64,000 nt of DNA from Bradyrhizobium sp. KBS0727 (GTDB lineage Bacteria; Pseudomonadota; Alphaproteobacteria; Rhizobiales; Xanthobacteraceae), in assembly GCF_005937885.2 (NCBI RefSeq), contig NZ_CP042176.1, forward strand, positions 4,211,501 through 4,275,500, read 5' to 3'. The translations under genes were made by a program, and so were the position numbers. Below the pieces are notes generated by a model, which saw nothing but the letters and a program-made list of their open reading frames with translations, was not told the origin of the DNA and did no database searches. This document shows, piece after piece, positions 8,004 through 16,169 of the stretch. The number at the start of each line of letters is the position of its first letter. Positions within the stretch are counted from its first letter, which is position 1.

Positions 8004-8930
8004 ATGTCCAGCACCTCGCCCCCCTCCTCGCCCCTCCCGTTCGACCAACTGCTCCACGCCGTCGGCCGCCGCCGTTCGGCCTATGGCTATATCAGCGGGC
8101 TTGCGCTCGACCGCGCTGCGCCCAGCGAGGCCTGGACCAGCCTGCCGTACCGGCCGGTGTTCGTCGGCGACACCGAGACCGGCGTGATCCACGGCGGCGT
8201 GGTCACGGCGATGCTGGACGAGACCTGCGGCATGGCGGTGCAGCTCGCGCTCGACGGCACCGGCGCGATCGCGACGCTGGACCTGCGGATCGACTACCAG
8301 AAGCCGGCGACGCCGGGGCTCGACATCCGCGCGCATTCGGTCTGCTATCGCGTCACCCGCTCGATCGCGTTCGTGCGCGCCACCGCCTACCAGGAGACCG
8401 AGGACGAACCGGTCGCCACCGCGACCGCCTGCTTCATGGTCGGCGCCAACCGCACCAACATGCTGGAGCGGCCGACCGAGCATCAGGCGCTGCCGGCGCT
8501 CGATGCGCCCCAAGATACGACCGGCCTGTTCGCCAACAGCCCGTTCGCGCGCTGGCTCGGCATTCGCGACCATGACCAAGGAACTGAACAAGGCACGCTG
8601 GTGATGCCGTTCTCGCCAAAAATCATCGGCAATCCGATCCTGCCCGCGATCCACGGCGGCATGACTGGCGCCTTCCTCGAAACCACCGCGATCGTCGGCG
8701 TGACGCGCGAACTCGGCGCATCAGCGACGCCGAAGCCGATCGGCCTCACGGTCAATTATCTCCGCTCCGGCCGGGCGCGGGACAGTTTTGCCAGCGTCTC
8801 GATCGTCAAGCAGGGGCTGCGCATCGTCGCCTTCGAAGCCCAGGCGTGGCAGGACGACCGCGCCAAACCGATCGCCACGGCGTTCGGACATTTCATGCTG
8901 CGGCGGACGGCGGATACGGAAGAGGAATAA
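8004..8930 (+). CDS. Tandem hotdog-fold acyl-CoA thioesterase (PaaI-like)
   Basis: This 308-residue protein contains two hotdog domains. The first, about residues 20-150, has the IHGGVVTAMLDETCG helix; the second, about 180-300, has AIHGGMTGAFLETTA. Proteins of this type hydrolyse acyl-CoA thioesters in the cytoplasm. The fused arrangement gives an internal pseudo-dimer in place of the usual homodimer of single-domain PaaI proteins. The substrate cannot be told from sequence. A degenerate fragment of the first domain lies at 5541-5625. The gene is followed within five bases by a palindromic repeat. Confidence 0.88.
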   Translation: MSSTSPPSSPLPFDQLLHAVGRRRSAYGYISGLALDRAAPSEAWTSLPYRPVFVGDTETGVIHGGVVTAMLDETCGMAVQLALDGTGAIATLDLRIDYQKPATPGLDIRAHSVCYRVTRSIAFVRATAYQETEDEPVATATACFMVGANRTNMLERPTEHQALPALDAPQDTTGLFANSPFARWLGIRDHDQGTEQGTLVMPFSPKIIGNPILPAIHGGMTGAFLETTAIVGVTRELGASATPKPIGLTVNYLRSGRARDSFASVSIVKQGLRIVAFEAQAWQDDRAKPIATAFGHFMLRRTADTEEE

Positions 8931-8934
8931 TATA

Positions 8935-9009
8935 TAGCCCGGATGAGCGAAGCGATATCCGGGACATCTCTCACACCGCCCCGGATATCGCTTCGCTCAT
9001 CCGGGCTAC
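8935..9009. repeat. Palindromic repeat, TAGCCCGGATGAGCG family, copy 1
   Basis: The arms TAGCCCGGATGAGCGAAGCG and their near-perfect inverse flank a short centre, giving a roughly 33-bp stem. It starts four bases after the thioesterase stop codon. The same family recurs at 9116-9193. Confidence 0.9.
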
Positions 9010-9115
9010 GAAGCAGACGCAGTTTTGTTCTTCATTCGACTCGGTTCTGTTCGCAAAGAACGAATCGGAGTCGCTCAAATCAGCGCGGGCGAAGTCTTAA
9101 CAACAGGTTTGCTTC

Positions 9116-9193
9116 GTAGCCCGGATGAGCGAAAGCGATATCCGGGGCCTCTCTCACACCATCCCGCATATCGCTTTCGCTCATGCGGGCTAC
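9116..9193. repeat. Palindromic repeat, TAGCCCGGATGAGCG family, copy 2
   Basis: This is a second copy of the 8935-9009 element with slightly imperfect arms. Its last four bases include the stop codon of the minus-strand cupin gene (9190-9192). The 106 bases between the two copies contain an imperfect hairpin at 9037-9073 and flanking GAAGCAG / TTTGCTTC sequences, so the whole 8935-9193 block is a nested palindrome. Confidence 0.9.
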
Positions 9194-9597
9194 TTCTCGG
9201 CCGTGAAAAACTTGGTGCCGTCGAAGAATCTGTTCGGACGGGTGAACACCGATAGAAACATCGCACCGTTGGGTGCATGCGCGACATGGATGTTGCCGCC
9301 CGGCCGCCACACGAAGTCGCCCGGCCCGCAGCTTCCCTCGGCGTCTTCCAGCGACCCTTCGAGCATGAAGGTCTGTTCGAGCGCGGTGTGCTCGTGCAGC
9401 GGCACCACGGCACCGGGCGCCATCTTGAACAGGATGGTGGAGCGCCCTTCGTCATCGCTGTAGAGAATTTTCATCTCGATCCCGGCGAACTGCGTCGGCT
9501 GCCAGGGCATGCTGGAGGCAGCGACGATGGTCGAGCGAAGGTTCGGCGGGTTGACGGGCCTTGACGTTGTCGTTGAGGTTTTTTCGGGCTTGTTCAT
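9190..9597 (-). CDS. Cupin-domain protein (ChrR-cupin-like)
   Basis: This 135-residue single-domain cupin has the first motif as VPLHEHTALEQTFMLEG and the second as PGGNIHVAHAPNGAMF, so metal-binding histidines and a glutamate are available. Such small cupins act as dioxygenase-like enzymes or sensor domains; the role here is unknown. The ATG at 9597 follows GGGAGCGAGG; the frame stays open to 9654 without similarity. The stop codon lies inside a palindromic repeat. Confidence 0.85.
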   Translation of the reverse strand: MNKPEKTSTTTSRPVNPPNLRSTIVAASSMPWQPTQFAGIEMKILYSDDEGRSTILFKMAPGAVVPLHEHTALEQTFMLEGSLEDAEGSCGPGDFVWRPGGNIHVAHAPNGAMFLSVFTRPNRFFDGTKFFTAEK

Positions 9598-9682
9598 GGC
9601 CTCGCTCCCTGGATGCGGCTCATCTCCGTGAGCCGGCGGGAACGATGCTAGCATATTCCGCCCAGCGCGCGCATCACGACAA

Positions 9683-9706
9683 AAGCCCGCGACGCATCGC
9701 GGGCTT
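9683..9706 (-). terminator. Rho-independent terminator
   Basis: AAGCCCGCGA (9683-9692) pairs with TCGCGGGCTT (9697-9706) around the loop CGCA, a 10-bp GC-rich stem. On the minus strand it runs into TTTTG, so it most likely ends the small exported-protein gene at 9801-10070. Confidence 0.75.
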
Positions 9707-9715
9707 CTGTTATTT

Positions 9716-9794
9716 GTAGGATGGGTGGAGCGAAGCGATACCCATCAATACCGCCCGTGAGGTGATGGGTATCGCTTCGCTCCACCCACCCTAC
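9716..9794. repeat. Palindromic repeat, GTAGGATGGGTGGAGCG family
   Basis: The arms GTAGGATGGGTGGAGCGAAG and its inverse end at CTAC (9794) and give an almost perfect stem of about 33 bp. A degenerate copy lies at 5799-5885. It sits between a terminator hairpin and the stop of the 9801-10070 gene. Confidence 0.9.
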
Positions 9795-9800
9795 GTACTG

Positions 9801-10070
9801 TCAATGAATCGCGCGACTGGTAGTCTCGTTCGGGCCTTCCGCGGTCTTGGTCTTATGCCGCGGCGTCAGGACGCTGAGCTGAACCGGCGTCGCCGACATG
9901 GCGACCGGCGCCTGTTCGCTGACGTTTTCAGCGCCCAGCACCTGAAGCTGCACGGCAGAAACCGGCAGGCCCGCCTTTTCGTAAGCCGGCAACTCGCCCG
10001 CGACAGCGCCGGTCACAGCCGTCATCGCGAGGACAGCGGCGGCAGCGACGGACAGGGAAATCTTCTTCAC
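9801..10070 (-). CDS. Small exported protein of unknown function
   Basis: This 89-residue protein starts at a GTG (10070) preceded by AAGGAGAA at good spacing. The first 25 residues form a clear signal peptide (KKISLSVAAAAVLAMTAVTG, then AVAG). The mature part of about 60 residues has no recognised domain and contains two similar hydrophobic segments (AVQLQVLG and PVQLSVLT). It would be periplasmic or secreted. A Rho-independent terminator lies downstream. Confidence 0.75.
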   Translation of the reverse strand: MKKISLSVAAAAVLAMTAVTGAVAGELPAYEKAGLPVSAVQLQVLGAENVSEQAPVAMSATPVQLSVLTPRHKTKTAEGPNETTSRAIH

Positions 10071-10287
10071 GTCAGTTCTCCTTAATGGCTTGAAATACAG
10101 ACTTATACGTCGCTTATTGCATTGCAATAGCTCATTGTTGCGACGCACAATAACGTGATCGCAGCGTCAATTCAGTCGTGAAGATTCGTTGGAAATTTTT
10201 TGCGGGCACCGTAGTCAGCGGACCGGCGCGCTCAGCGCGTGCGATGCGCTCGCTTGCGCTGAGAGCGACGTCGGTGACATGCACTTC

Positions 10288-10364
10288 GTAGGGCGGATTA
10301 GCGTCAGCGTAATCCGCCGTCGCAACAAGGCGGTGGGTTACGGCTTCCGCCTAACCCACCCTAC
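10288..10364. repeat. Palindromic repeat, GTAGGGCGGATTAGCG family
   Basis: The left arm GTAGGGCGGATTAGCGTCAG and the right arm CTAACCCACCCTAC are diverged inverted copies with GTAGGG / CCCTAC termini. The end structure matches the other GTAG...CTAC palindromes in this window. It lies ten bases from the stop of the DUF2312 gene. Confidence 0.8.
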
Positions 10365-10373
10365 TTGAGATAC

Positions 10374-10643
10374 TCAGGCCGCCTTCGCTGTCTTTTCCGG
10401 CGGCGCGGTTTCCATCGCGCGCATGTAGAGATCGAGCAGGCCTTCGCGTTCGTCGCGCTCGTTCTTGTCCTGCTTGCGCAGCTTGATGATCTCCTTGAGG
10501 ATCTTCACATCGAAGCCCTCGCCCTTGGCCTCTGCGAAAACTTCCTTCTTCTGCTCGTTCAGTTCCTGCAATTCGCTGTCGATGTTCTCGACCCGCTCCA
10601 CAAAAGAACGGATCTTGCCGCCGGGAATGGTGATGTCTGACAT
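10374..10643 (-). CDS. DUF2312 / GapR-family nucleoid-associated protein
   Basis: This 89-residue coiled-coil protein matches the DUF2312 family throughout, for example RIENIDSELQELNEQKKEVF-like helix 1 and KGEGFDVKILKEIIKLRKQD. The Caulobacter member, GapR, binds AT-rich overtwisted DNA ahead of replication and transcription and assists topoisomerases. The charged two-helix architecture and the RKQD/NERDERE stretch are conserved. The ATG at 10643 (MSDITIPGGKIRSFV) fits the family. It probably acts on the chromosome. Several paralogues per genome are usual in Bradyrhizobium, so which one this is cannot be said. Confidence 0.93.
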   Translation of the reverse strand: MSDITIPGGKIRSFVERVENIDSELQELNEQKKEVFAEAKGEGFDVKILKEIIKLRKQDKNERDEREGLLDLYMRAMETAPPEKTAKAA

Positions 10644-10751
10644 GGTGCCTCTTGGTTGGTGAGGTCGTGAAAATGACCGCAAAGAAATCACCAATGTGTT
10701 AACCTCGACGGCATTAGCCCCAGGAACCCGACACTCCGCGATCCCATCCAC

Positions 10752-11603
10752 ATGAACGTGATTTCGATCCAGTCGCAGGTCGCTTTCGGCCATGTCGGCA
10801 ACAGCGCCGCGGTGTTTCCGCTGCAGATGCACGGCATCGACGTGACAGCGGTGCCGACCACGCTGTTGAGCAACCGGCCGGGTTACCCGACCCTCCGCGG
10901 CCGGGTGCTGGAGGCGCAACTGGTCGCGGATCTGCTGCTCGGGATCGAGGAGCGCGGCGCGGTCGAGACATCGCGCATGATCCTGTCGGGCTATCTCGGC
11001 TCGGCCGACATCGCGGCCGTGGTCGCGGACTTCGTCATCCGTGCCAAAGCGCGCAACCCTACCCTGCTCTATTGCTGCGATCCCGTGCTCGGGGATCGCG
11101 ACCGCGGCCTGTTCGTCCAGTCCGACATCCCACAGCTGGTGCGTGACCGGCTCTGTCCGCTGGCCGATATCATCACGCCCAATCATTTCGAGTTCGAAAC
11201 CCTCGTCGGCGCGCGAGCCGGCACAAGGGCTGACATGATCGCGCAGGCGCAAACGTTGCTGGCGCGCGGTCCATCGACCATCGTCATTACCAGCGCCGAA
11301 TTATCGGATACGCCCGACGGCGAGATCGAAACCCTTGCTGTCGAGAAAGCGCAAAGCTGGCGCGTGCGCACGCCAAAGCTGCCGATCAGCCCGTCCGGCA
11401 CCGGCGATCTCTTTGCCGCGCTATTCGCTGCCGCGCGCGTTCAGGGCAAGGACACGCCGCAAGCACTCGGCCACGCCGCTTCCGCGATCTACGCCGTGCT
11501 GGAGCGCACCGCGGCTGCAGGCACCGCGGAAATGCGTATCGTCGAGAGCGCCGAACAGCTGGTCCACCCGACGCGCCGGTTCGACGCCACCGCGATCGGC
11601 TAG
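10752..11603 (+). CDS. pdxY: Pyridoxal kinase
   Basis: This 283-residue ribokinase-fold enzyme phosphorylates pyridoxal to pyridoxal 5'-phosphate in the B6 salvage pathway. Family motifs include SIQSQVAFGHVGNSAA at the N-terminus, CDPVLGD, TPNHFEFETL and the anion-hole GTGDLFAALF near residue 217. Length matches PdxY. The ATG at 10752 gives the canonical start. It is divergent from the DUF2312 gene, with about 108 bases between, and appears monocistronic; a repeat-rich region follows. Confidence 0.93.
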   Translation: MNVISIQSQVAFGHVGNSAAVFPLQMHGIDVTAVPTTLLSNRPGYPTLRGRVLEAQLVADLLLGIEERGAVETSRMILSGYLGSADIAAVVADFVIRAKARNPTLLYCCDPVLGDRDRGLFVQSDIPQLVRDRLCPLADIITPNHFEFETLVGARAGTRADMIAQAQTLLARGPSTIVITSAELSDTPDGEIETLAVEKAQSWRVRTPKLPISPSGTGDLFAALFAAARVQGKDTPQALGHAASAIYAVLERTAAAGTAEMRIVESAEQLVHPTRRFDATAIG

Positions 11604-11655
11604 CACCGTCATTGCGAGGAGCATAGCGACGAAGGCGAAGTCGTGTCTATCGACT

Positions 11656-11779
11656 GTCATTCCGGGATGGTCCGATGGACCAGACCTCAGATGCGCAATT
11701 GCGCATCGGGGAATCTCGAGATTCCCCGATGTGCAAGTGCACATCTGAGGTTCGATGCTTCGCATCGCCCCGGAATGAC
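11656..11779. repeat. GTCATTCCGGGATGG palindromic repeat, copy 1
   Basis: The ends GTCATTCCGGG and CCCGGAATGAC are inverted. Between them are three nested small palindromes: TGCGCAATTGCGCA, GGGGAATCTCGAGATTCCCC and TGTGCAAGTGCACA. The same element recurs at 12325-12447, 55761-55862 and, shortened and inverted, at 18279-18353. Confidence 0.9.
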
Positions 11780-11809
11780 GGCTCACCGTCATTTCAGCGT
11801 GCGACAAAA

Positions 11810-12290
11810 CGACCCGACGGGCAAATCACCAAAGTCTGTCTAGTGCTTGGCGCAAAAATATTTCCATTGCGCCGTCGGGCAAATCAGCCGTCTAACTCCG
11901 CCCGTCTCCCGCGACAAGAGGGGCGATCGCGATCGTCACGAACGTGCGGTGGGATGCGATGGACGCCGATGCTGCGACTGACGAGCGCGGCAAAGGCGTA
12001 CGGTGAAGTCGTGTGGACCTGATGCCGCGACGCTGGCGTCAAGTTCGTGGGGAGCTAACGCTTCTTGCGGATGACGGTGACAACCAAGCCCGTTCACCGG
12101 GGTGAGCACGAAGTAAGCCGTAAAGCCGTTGCGTGGGGGAGGCCGGAGTGTTTCCGCTGAACCTGTATGCTCGTGTGCAGCTTTATTTAGTGCCATCGCA
12201 CGCGAGACCGCGGGTGCAGCGCGCACCCGGTCTTCCCCGCGCCCTCTTCACCGAAGAGGGACAAACGAAATGCAAAACCTCGGGCGTATC
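11810..12290 (+). repeat. Large dispersed element of the multicopy Bradyrhizobiaceae type
   Basis: About 480 bases with no credible gene. The sequence, including a paired GGGCAAATCA motif (11820 and 11879) and the translated string SSRTCGGMRWT, is one I recall from many Bradyrhizobium, Rhodopseudomonas and Nitrobacter contigs, where short hypothetical ORFs are repeatedly called on it. It is flanked on both sides by GTCATTCCGGG elements in the same orientation. Whether it is an RNA gene, a miniature mobile element or something else is not known to me. The boundaries given are approximate. Confidence 0.55.
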
Positions 12291-12324
12291 GCGCCGCGAG
12301 AACGCGAAGTTGTATCTATCCGCC

Positions 12325-12447
12325 GTCATTCCGGGATGGTCCGAAGGACCAGACCTCAGATGCGCAATTGCGCATCGGGGAATCTCGAGATTCTCAGATG
12401 TGCAATTGCACATCTTAGTTCGATGCTTCGCATCGCCCCGGAATGAC
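12325..12447. repeat. GTCATTCCGGGATGG palindromic repeat, copy 2
   Basis: This is nearly identical to 11656-11779, with the central GGGGAATCTCGAGATTC arm slightly altered and TGTGCAATTGCACA in place of TGTGCAAGTGCACA. It flanks the large dispersed element on its right side. The remaining 80 bases to the next gene hold nothing recognisable. Confidence 0.9.
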
Positions 12448-12528
12448 GCCGAAAGAGCTGATGACGTGAATTGCAGGTTGGGCTGTTTGAAACTCAAATA
12501 CGAGACGACCGAAGGTAGCTGCGCCCTC

Positions 12529-13119
12529 TCAAAACGGCGGCTTCTTCCGCTCCCGCTGCATCTTCGCCGCCTCGATCCACCACGCCAGGTCATCCGCGAA
12601 CCGCGGAAACGCGTGCGTCAGCGCCTTGCCGCCCTCGCCGAGCGGCTGCCCCTCGGCGGACAGCGTCTGCGAAATCGGGCCGACCGCAAGCGTGCTCGAA
12701 ATCACCACCATGCCCATCTCGGACAGCGTGCCATGCCAGGCCAGCGCGGCGCGGGCGCCGGCAAAGCGGCCGGCCGAATAGCTGGCGATGGCGGCGGGGC
12801 GCCAGAACCATTCCTCGAGGAAATGATCGGTGAGATTTTTCAACCCCGGCTGAATGCCCCAGTTGTACTCGCCGGTGACGAACACAAAACCGTCGGCGCC
12901 GCGAATCTGCCCGGCGAGTTTCTCCAGCCGCTCGGGCGCCTGCCCCCTCGGATATTCCTTGTACATCCGGTCGAGCATCGGCAGACCGATCGCCCTGGCG
13001 TCGATCAGTTCGACATCGTCGCCCCTGGCCCGCAGTCCTTCAATGACGAATTGCGCGAGCCGGATGCCCATGCGGTCGGAGCGGTAGGAGCCGTAGAGAA
13101 CGAGAATGCGGTTGCTCAT
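12529..13119 (-). CDS. NADPH-dependent FMN reductase family protein
   Basis: This 196-residue flavodoxin-fold protein has the FMN phosphate-binding loop LYGSYRSDRMG near the N-terminus and the second flavin contact TGEYNWGIQPGLKN around residue 103. Relatives reduce flavins, quinones, azo dyes or chromate with NAD(P)H in the cytoplasm. The true substrate is unknown. The ATG at 13119 gives a full-length family member. Upstream lies an ACCGGT-type palindromic repeat at 13146-13192. Confidence 0.9.
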   Translation of the reverse strand: MSNRILVLYGSYRSDRMGIRLAQFVIEGLRARGDDVELIDARAIGLPMLDRMYKEYPRGQAPERLEKLAGQIRGADGFVFVTGEYNWGIQPGLKNLTDHFLEEWFWRPAAIASYSAGRFAGARAALAWHGTLSEMGMVVISSTLAVGPISQTLSAEGQPLGEGGKALTHAFPRFADDLAWWIEAAKMQRERKKPPF

Positions 13120-13145
13120 GATGGGGACAGGCTATCACAGCCAGA

Positions 13146-13192
13146 GCGTTTTAGAACGAAGCGGAAACCGGTTCGCACAACGAAAACGCGTC
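13146..13192. repeat. ACCGGT-centred palindromic element, copy 1 (module B only)
   Basis: The ends GCGTTTTA and GAAAACGC surround a centre AAACCGGTTCGC. It is the first of eight copies in this window. It lies between the FMN reductase start and the stop of the small membrane protein upstream. Confidence 0.85.
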
Positions 13193-13205
13193 AAAAAAAC
13201 AGGCC

Positions 13206-13358
13206 TCAGCGCCAATAGCGCCAAAGGTCGGCTTTGTCGTTCGAACGATGTTCGGGGGAGTTCGGCGGCAGCGCGAGGCCTCTGATGAAGCCGAGCAGGC
13301 AAACGGCGACGAAGCCGAAGGCGCCCGCCACACCGATCCAGTGAAAAATGCTGTCCAT
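13206..13358 (-). CDS. 50-residue single-pass membrane protein
   Basis: The ATG at 13358 has GGAGGT seven bases upstream, a strong ribosome site. The protein MDSIFHWIGVAGAFGFVAVC... has one hydrophobic helix (about residues 5-28) and a short polar tail that ends DLWRYWR. No family is recognised. Its strong ribosome site and TM segment support a real gene. Confidence 0.65.
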   Translation of the reverse strand: MDSIFHWIGVAGAFGFVAVCLLGFIRGLALPPNSPEHRSNDKADLWRYWR

Positions 13359-13587
13359 GCCGCTACCTCCGACCATTGGTCGCGGGGCATGGCCAACGGG
13401 TTCACCGGGGGCGCGGACGCAGGACCCGGCCGGGGGTTCCCGGCCCCGGGACGGCCCCAACCTCTCCACCTCAGCGCCTTGCTTTGGTCAAACCCGGCTG
13501 GCCGTCTGGACCGGCCCCGCGGCCTTCACCGCCACGAATCCGCTCGGGCGTTTCTGTTGATGACATTGGACTGATAGAGGGACACCA

Positions 13588-14589
13588 ATGCAATCCACGC
13601 CAAACCTGCGCGACGCCGATCCGCACGACGTGTTCGTGATCGAACCAAACGTCTCGCTCGCCGCGCGCGCCGACAAGGCGCCGCTGGATCAGTTGTACGA
13701 CGTACTGAGTCATCCATCGGTGCCGCGTCCGTCGGATCGCGCTCCGTCGCACGTCAGACCCGATCCCGAACTCCGCGTCGCGCCGGACTTCTCCGCCAGC
13801 GCCGCGGTGCCATCAGTCGATGCCGCCGCTCGCGGGACCGTCGCAGATGATATCCCGGTCGACGATACCAGGTTTAACGATATCAGGCTTGGCGACACCG
13901 AAATCAGCGCGCACCAGCCCGCAACCAGCAAGTTCGCCCGAGGCGCTGTCATGAGCCTGTTCGCGATAGGCAGCGCCGTCGCTGCCGCCGCATGGCAGCA
14001 CTATGGCGATGACGCCAAGGCGATGTTCGCGCAATATACGCCGCCGTTCTCGCTGGCTTCCTCGGCTTCGGTCGAAAAGCCCGCGACGTCAGAGCAACCG
14101 GCCGCTGCGGCGGTTCAGGCGGCGGAAAGCCAGCCCGCCGAGACCGCCGCGCCGGCGACGGCCAGCGCCGCACTGGTGACGGCAAGCGCCGCACCGGTGA
14201 CAGCCGCCGCGCCCGACCAGACGCAGGTGATCCAGTCGATGGCGCGCGACCTCGCCGCGATGGGCCAGCAGATCAACGAACTCAAGGCGAGTATCGAGCA
14301 GATCAAGGCCGGCCAGGCGCAGATGGCAGGTGCACCGGCGAGGACGACCGAAGCCCGTCTCGCCGAACCTGCCCCGCGGCCCCGGGTCGCGCCGCCGCCT
14401 CCGGTTCACGCGTCCACCGCGCCCGTGCGCAGGCCGAAACAAGTATTCCCCTACGCGCCGATCGCGCCCGCGCCGGTGGCGCCGCAGCCACAAACCGCCG
14501 CGGCTCCCGCGCCGCTCGCACCGCAGGCCCAAGCCGCAGAGGCCGCCGACGGCGGCCCCGTGGTGCGCCCGCCGATGCCGCTGCGGTAG
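13588..14589 (+). CDS. Membrane-anchored Ala/Pro-rich protein of unknown function
   Basis: This 333-residue protein has a polar N-terminal region of about 110 residues, one transmembrane helix (about 118-140, RGAVMSLFAIGSAVAAAAW), then an Ala/Thr/Pro-rich stretch, a predicted coiled coil (about 210-240, MARDLAAMGQQINELKASIE) and a Pro/Ala-rich tail. The layout suggests an inner-membrane protein with a periplasmic coiled coil and extended linker. No domain family is recognised. The ATG at 13588 is preceded by AGAGGGACACCA. Confidence 0.75.
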   Translation: MQSTPNLRDADPHDVFVIEPNVSLAARADKAPLDQLYDVLSHPSVPRPSDRAPSHVRPDPELRVAPDFSASAAVPSVDAAARGTVADDIPVDDTRFNDIRLGDTEISAHQPATSKFARGAVMSLFAIGSAVAAAAWQHYGDDAKAMFAQYTPPFSLASSASVEKPATSEQPAAAAVQAAESQPAETAAPATASAALVTASAAPVTAAAPDQTQVIQSMARDLAAMGQQINELKASIEQIKAGQAQMAGAPARTTEARLAEPAPRPRVAPPPPVHASTAPVRRPKQVFPYAPIAPAPVAPQPQTAAAPAPLAPQAQAAEAADGGPVVRPPMPLR

Positions 14590-14603
14590 GGGGCGAAGGC
14601 GGG

Positions 14604-14789
14604 TCAGCTCTGATGCGGCCCGCGCATCATCTTCATGGCGTCCTCGATGTGGCGCCACTCCTTGGCCTCCTCGGCCTCGCCCTTGTGCTCGCAGGCCTGC
14701 GCATTCTGCGCGGCCTCGGCGATGGCCGATAGACCGTGCTGCTCCATCATCTGGCGCGCGATGGTGTGAATTTGCGAATGGGACATCAT
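14604..14789 (-). CDS. Small His/Met-rich hypothetical protein
   Basis: This 61-residue protein (MMSHSQIHTIARQMMEQHGL...) is helical, with a charged centre (CEHKGEAEEAKEWRHIEDAM). The start has GGGGAGAGAG upstream. Similar short proteins occur in Bradyrhizobium, as far as I recall, without assigned function. It converges on the 333-residue membrane protein with 14 bases between the stops. The 244 bases on its other side hold no recognisable feature. Confidence 0.6.
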   Translation of the reverse strand: MMSHSQIHTIARQMMEQHGLSAIAEAAQNAQACEHKGEAEEAKEWRHIEDAMKMMRGPHQS

Positions 14790-15033
14790 ATCGCTCTCTC
14801 CCCGATGGCTTAACCGCGCGCAACGACCGCCGCGGCGCTTCCCGTGCCTGAAAACGCCCGAAGCCTAGGTCTCGTTCCCGGGACATCCACGCGCAATTCC
14901 AGGCCGGTTCCCGCGTCATTCCCACCCGGGCCAACCTCCCATTGAACCTTCGCCCGGCCACTGGCGTCCAACACTTCAAATCAGCCTTTGATCTCAATCG
15001 ATTTCGCCAAAATTCATTCCGCGGGCACGACCC

Positions 15034-16158
15034 ATGTTCGTCCACGCTTCCCGTTGGTGCCGCCGCCCCGGTCTCGCGCTGGCGTCGCTTGCTGCGGCTT
15101 GCTCCCTCGCCTTCGCCGCACCGGCCGAGAAGCCGGTCGCCGGCAAGGTGGTGCATTTTCCGCAAGGGGTCTGGAGCGCGCTGCCGCAGCTCGGGCCGGA
15201 CGGCAAGGTGCGGCAATGCGTGCTGGTGGCGGCGCGCGATCGCGCGACCGGGGATGGCACGGTGACGACGCGGCTTTCGTTCACCATCAGCCGGGGCAGC
15301 GGGTTCACGGCCGTGATTCAGGATGACCGCGTGCCGACCGAAGAGGTATTGGACGACCAGGCCGAAATCCTGATCGACAACCGCGCCTTTCCCTCCGTGG
15401 GCTTCCCGGTCGCCGGCACCGCCTTCATCTTCCATCCCGGCGATGCCGCCGGCGCGCTCGCGGCGCTCGCCAAAGCCAGCCGCATCACGCTGCGTTCGGA
15501 TGGCGCCGGCGTCGATTCCGGCGCCATCGCCGTCAATCTTCCCTCCGATGCACTCAAATGGCTCAACGAATGCAGCCGGATATTCAACATCGCGATCGAC
15601 AGACCGACCGACCCCAACGCGCCCGACATGCCGGCGCCGCGGCCGCGCTCGCCGAAAATCGTCGACATTTCGACCTTGCCGCCCGGTCCTCCCGGCATGT
15701 CGGACAAGCAGAAGATCGAGGGCTGGGATGCCTCCGAGCTGCGCAACAGCGAAGGCAGTATCGTCGTCTGCTTCATTCGCCGCCACTATGTGATGGGATC
15801 GGAGCCCTCCTCGCGCCGGATGGCAACGTTCCTGATGGTAAGCCGCAAGCGCGGCTTCACCCTCATGCTCAAGGACAGCAATATCAATCAGCCCGAGGGC
15901 ACGCCGGTCGAAGCGACGCTGAAGGTCGGCGACGATCCGTTCACCGGCTTCTCCGCCCAGGTGCAGGGCAATGACGAAATCGGAATCTTCCCGCAGCATG
16001 CCGCGGCGCTGGCCGCCGTGCTCGAGAAAGGCATCCGCGTCACCTTCAAGTCGAAGGTCAGCGACAATTTCGAATTTCCGGTGCAGGCCAGCGTCATCCC
16101 GTGGCTGCGCGCCTGCGCGCGCCGCAACGGCCTCGCGTTCGAGCAGGCGGGGCAGTAA
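15034..16158 (+). CDS. Exported protein with two related domains, unknown function
   Basis: This 374-residue protein begins with a signal peptide (LALASLAAACSLAFAAPAEK). The rest is an internal duplication: both halves contain a strand pattern SFTISRGSGFTAVIQDD / TFLMVSRKRGFTLMLKD, a later hydrophobic block (residues ~120-160 and ~310-345), and end in W-L-[NR]-[EA]-C. The halves are joined by a Pro-rich linker around residues 198-220. No family name is recognised; the beta-rich halves recall the invasion-associated locus B type of exported domain, but this is weak. Confidence 0.75.
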   Translation: MFVHASRWCRRPGLALASLAAACSLAFAAPAEKPVAGKVVHFPQGVWSALPQLGPDGKVRQCVLVAARDRATGDGTVTTRLSFTISRGSGFTAVIQDDRVPTEEVLDDQAEILIDNRAFPSVGFPVAGTAFIFHPGDAAGALAALAKASRITLRSDGAGVDSGAIAVNLPSDALKWLNECSRIFNIAIDRPTDPNAPDMPAPRPRSPKIVDISTLPPGPPGMSDKQKIEGWDASELRNSEGSIVVCFIRRHYVMGSEPSSRRMATFLMVSRKRGFTLMLKDSNINQPEGTPVEATLKVGDDPFTGFSAQVQGNDEIGIFPQHAAALAAVLEKGIRVTFKSKVSDNFEFPVQASVIPWLRACARRNGLAFEQAGQ

Positions 16159-16169
16159 ACGGCGAGCGG

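Noticed and set aside
11675..12022. Hypothetical protein ORF over the dispersed repeat
   Set aside because: It starts inside a palindromic repeat and runs into a sequence that recurs in many genomes; the translation is typical of spurious calls on that element. The frame at 12133-13218 is rejected for the same reason.
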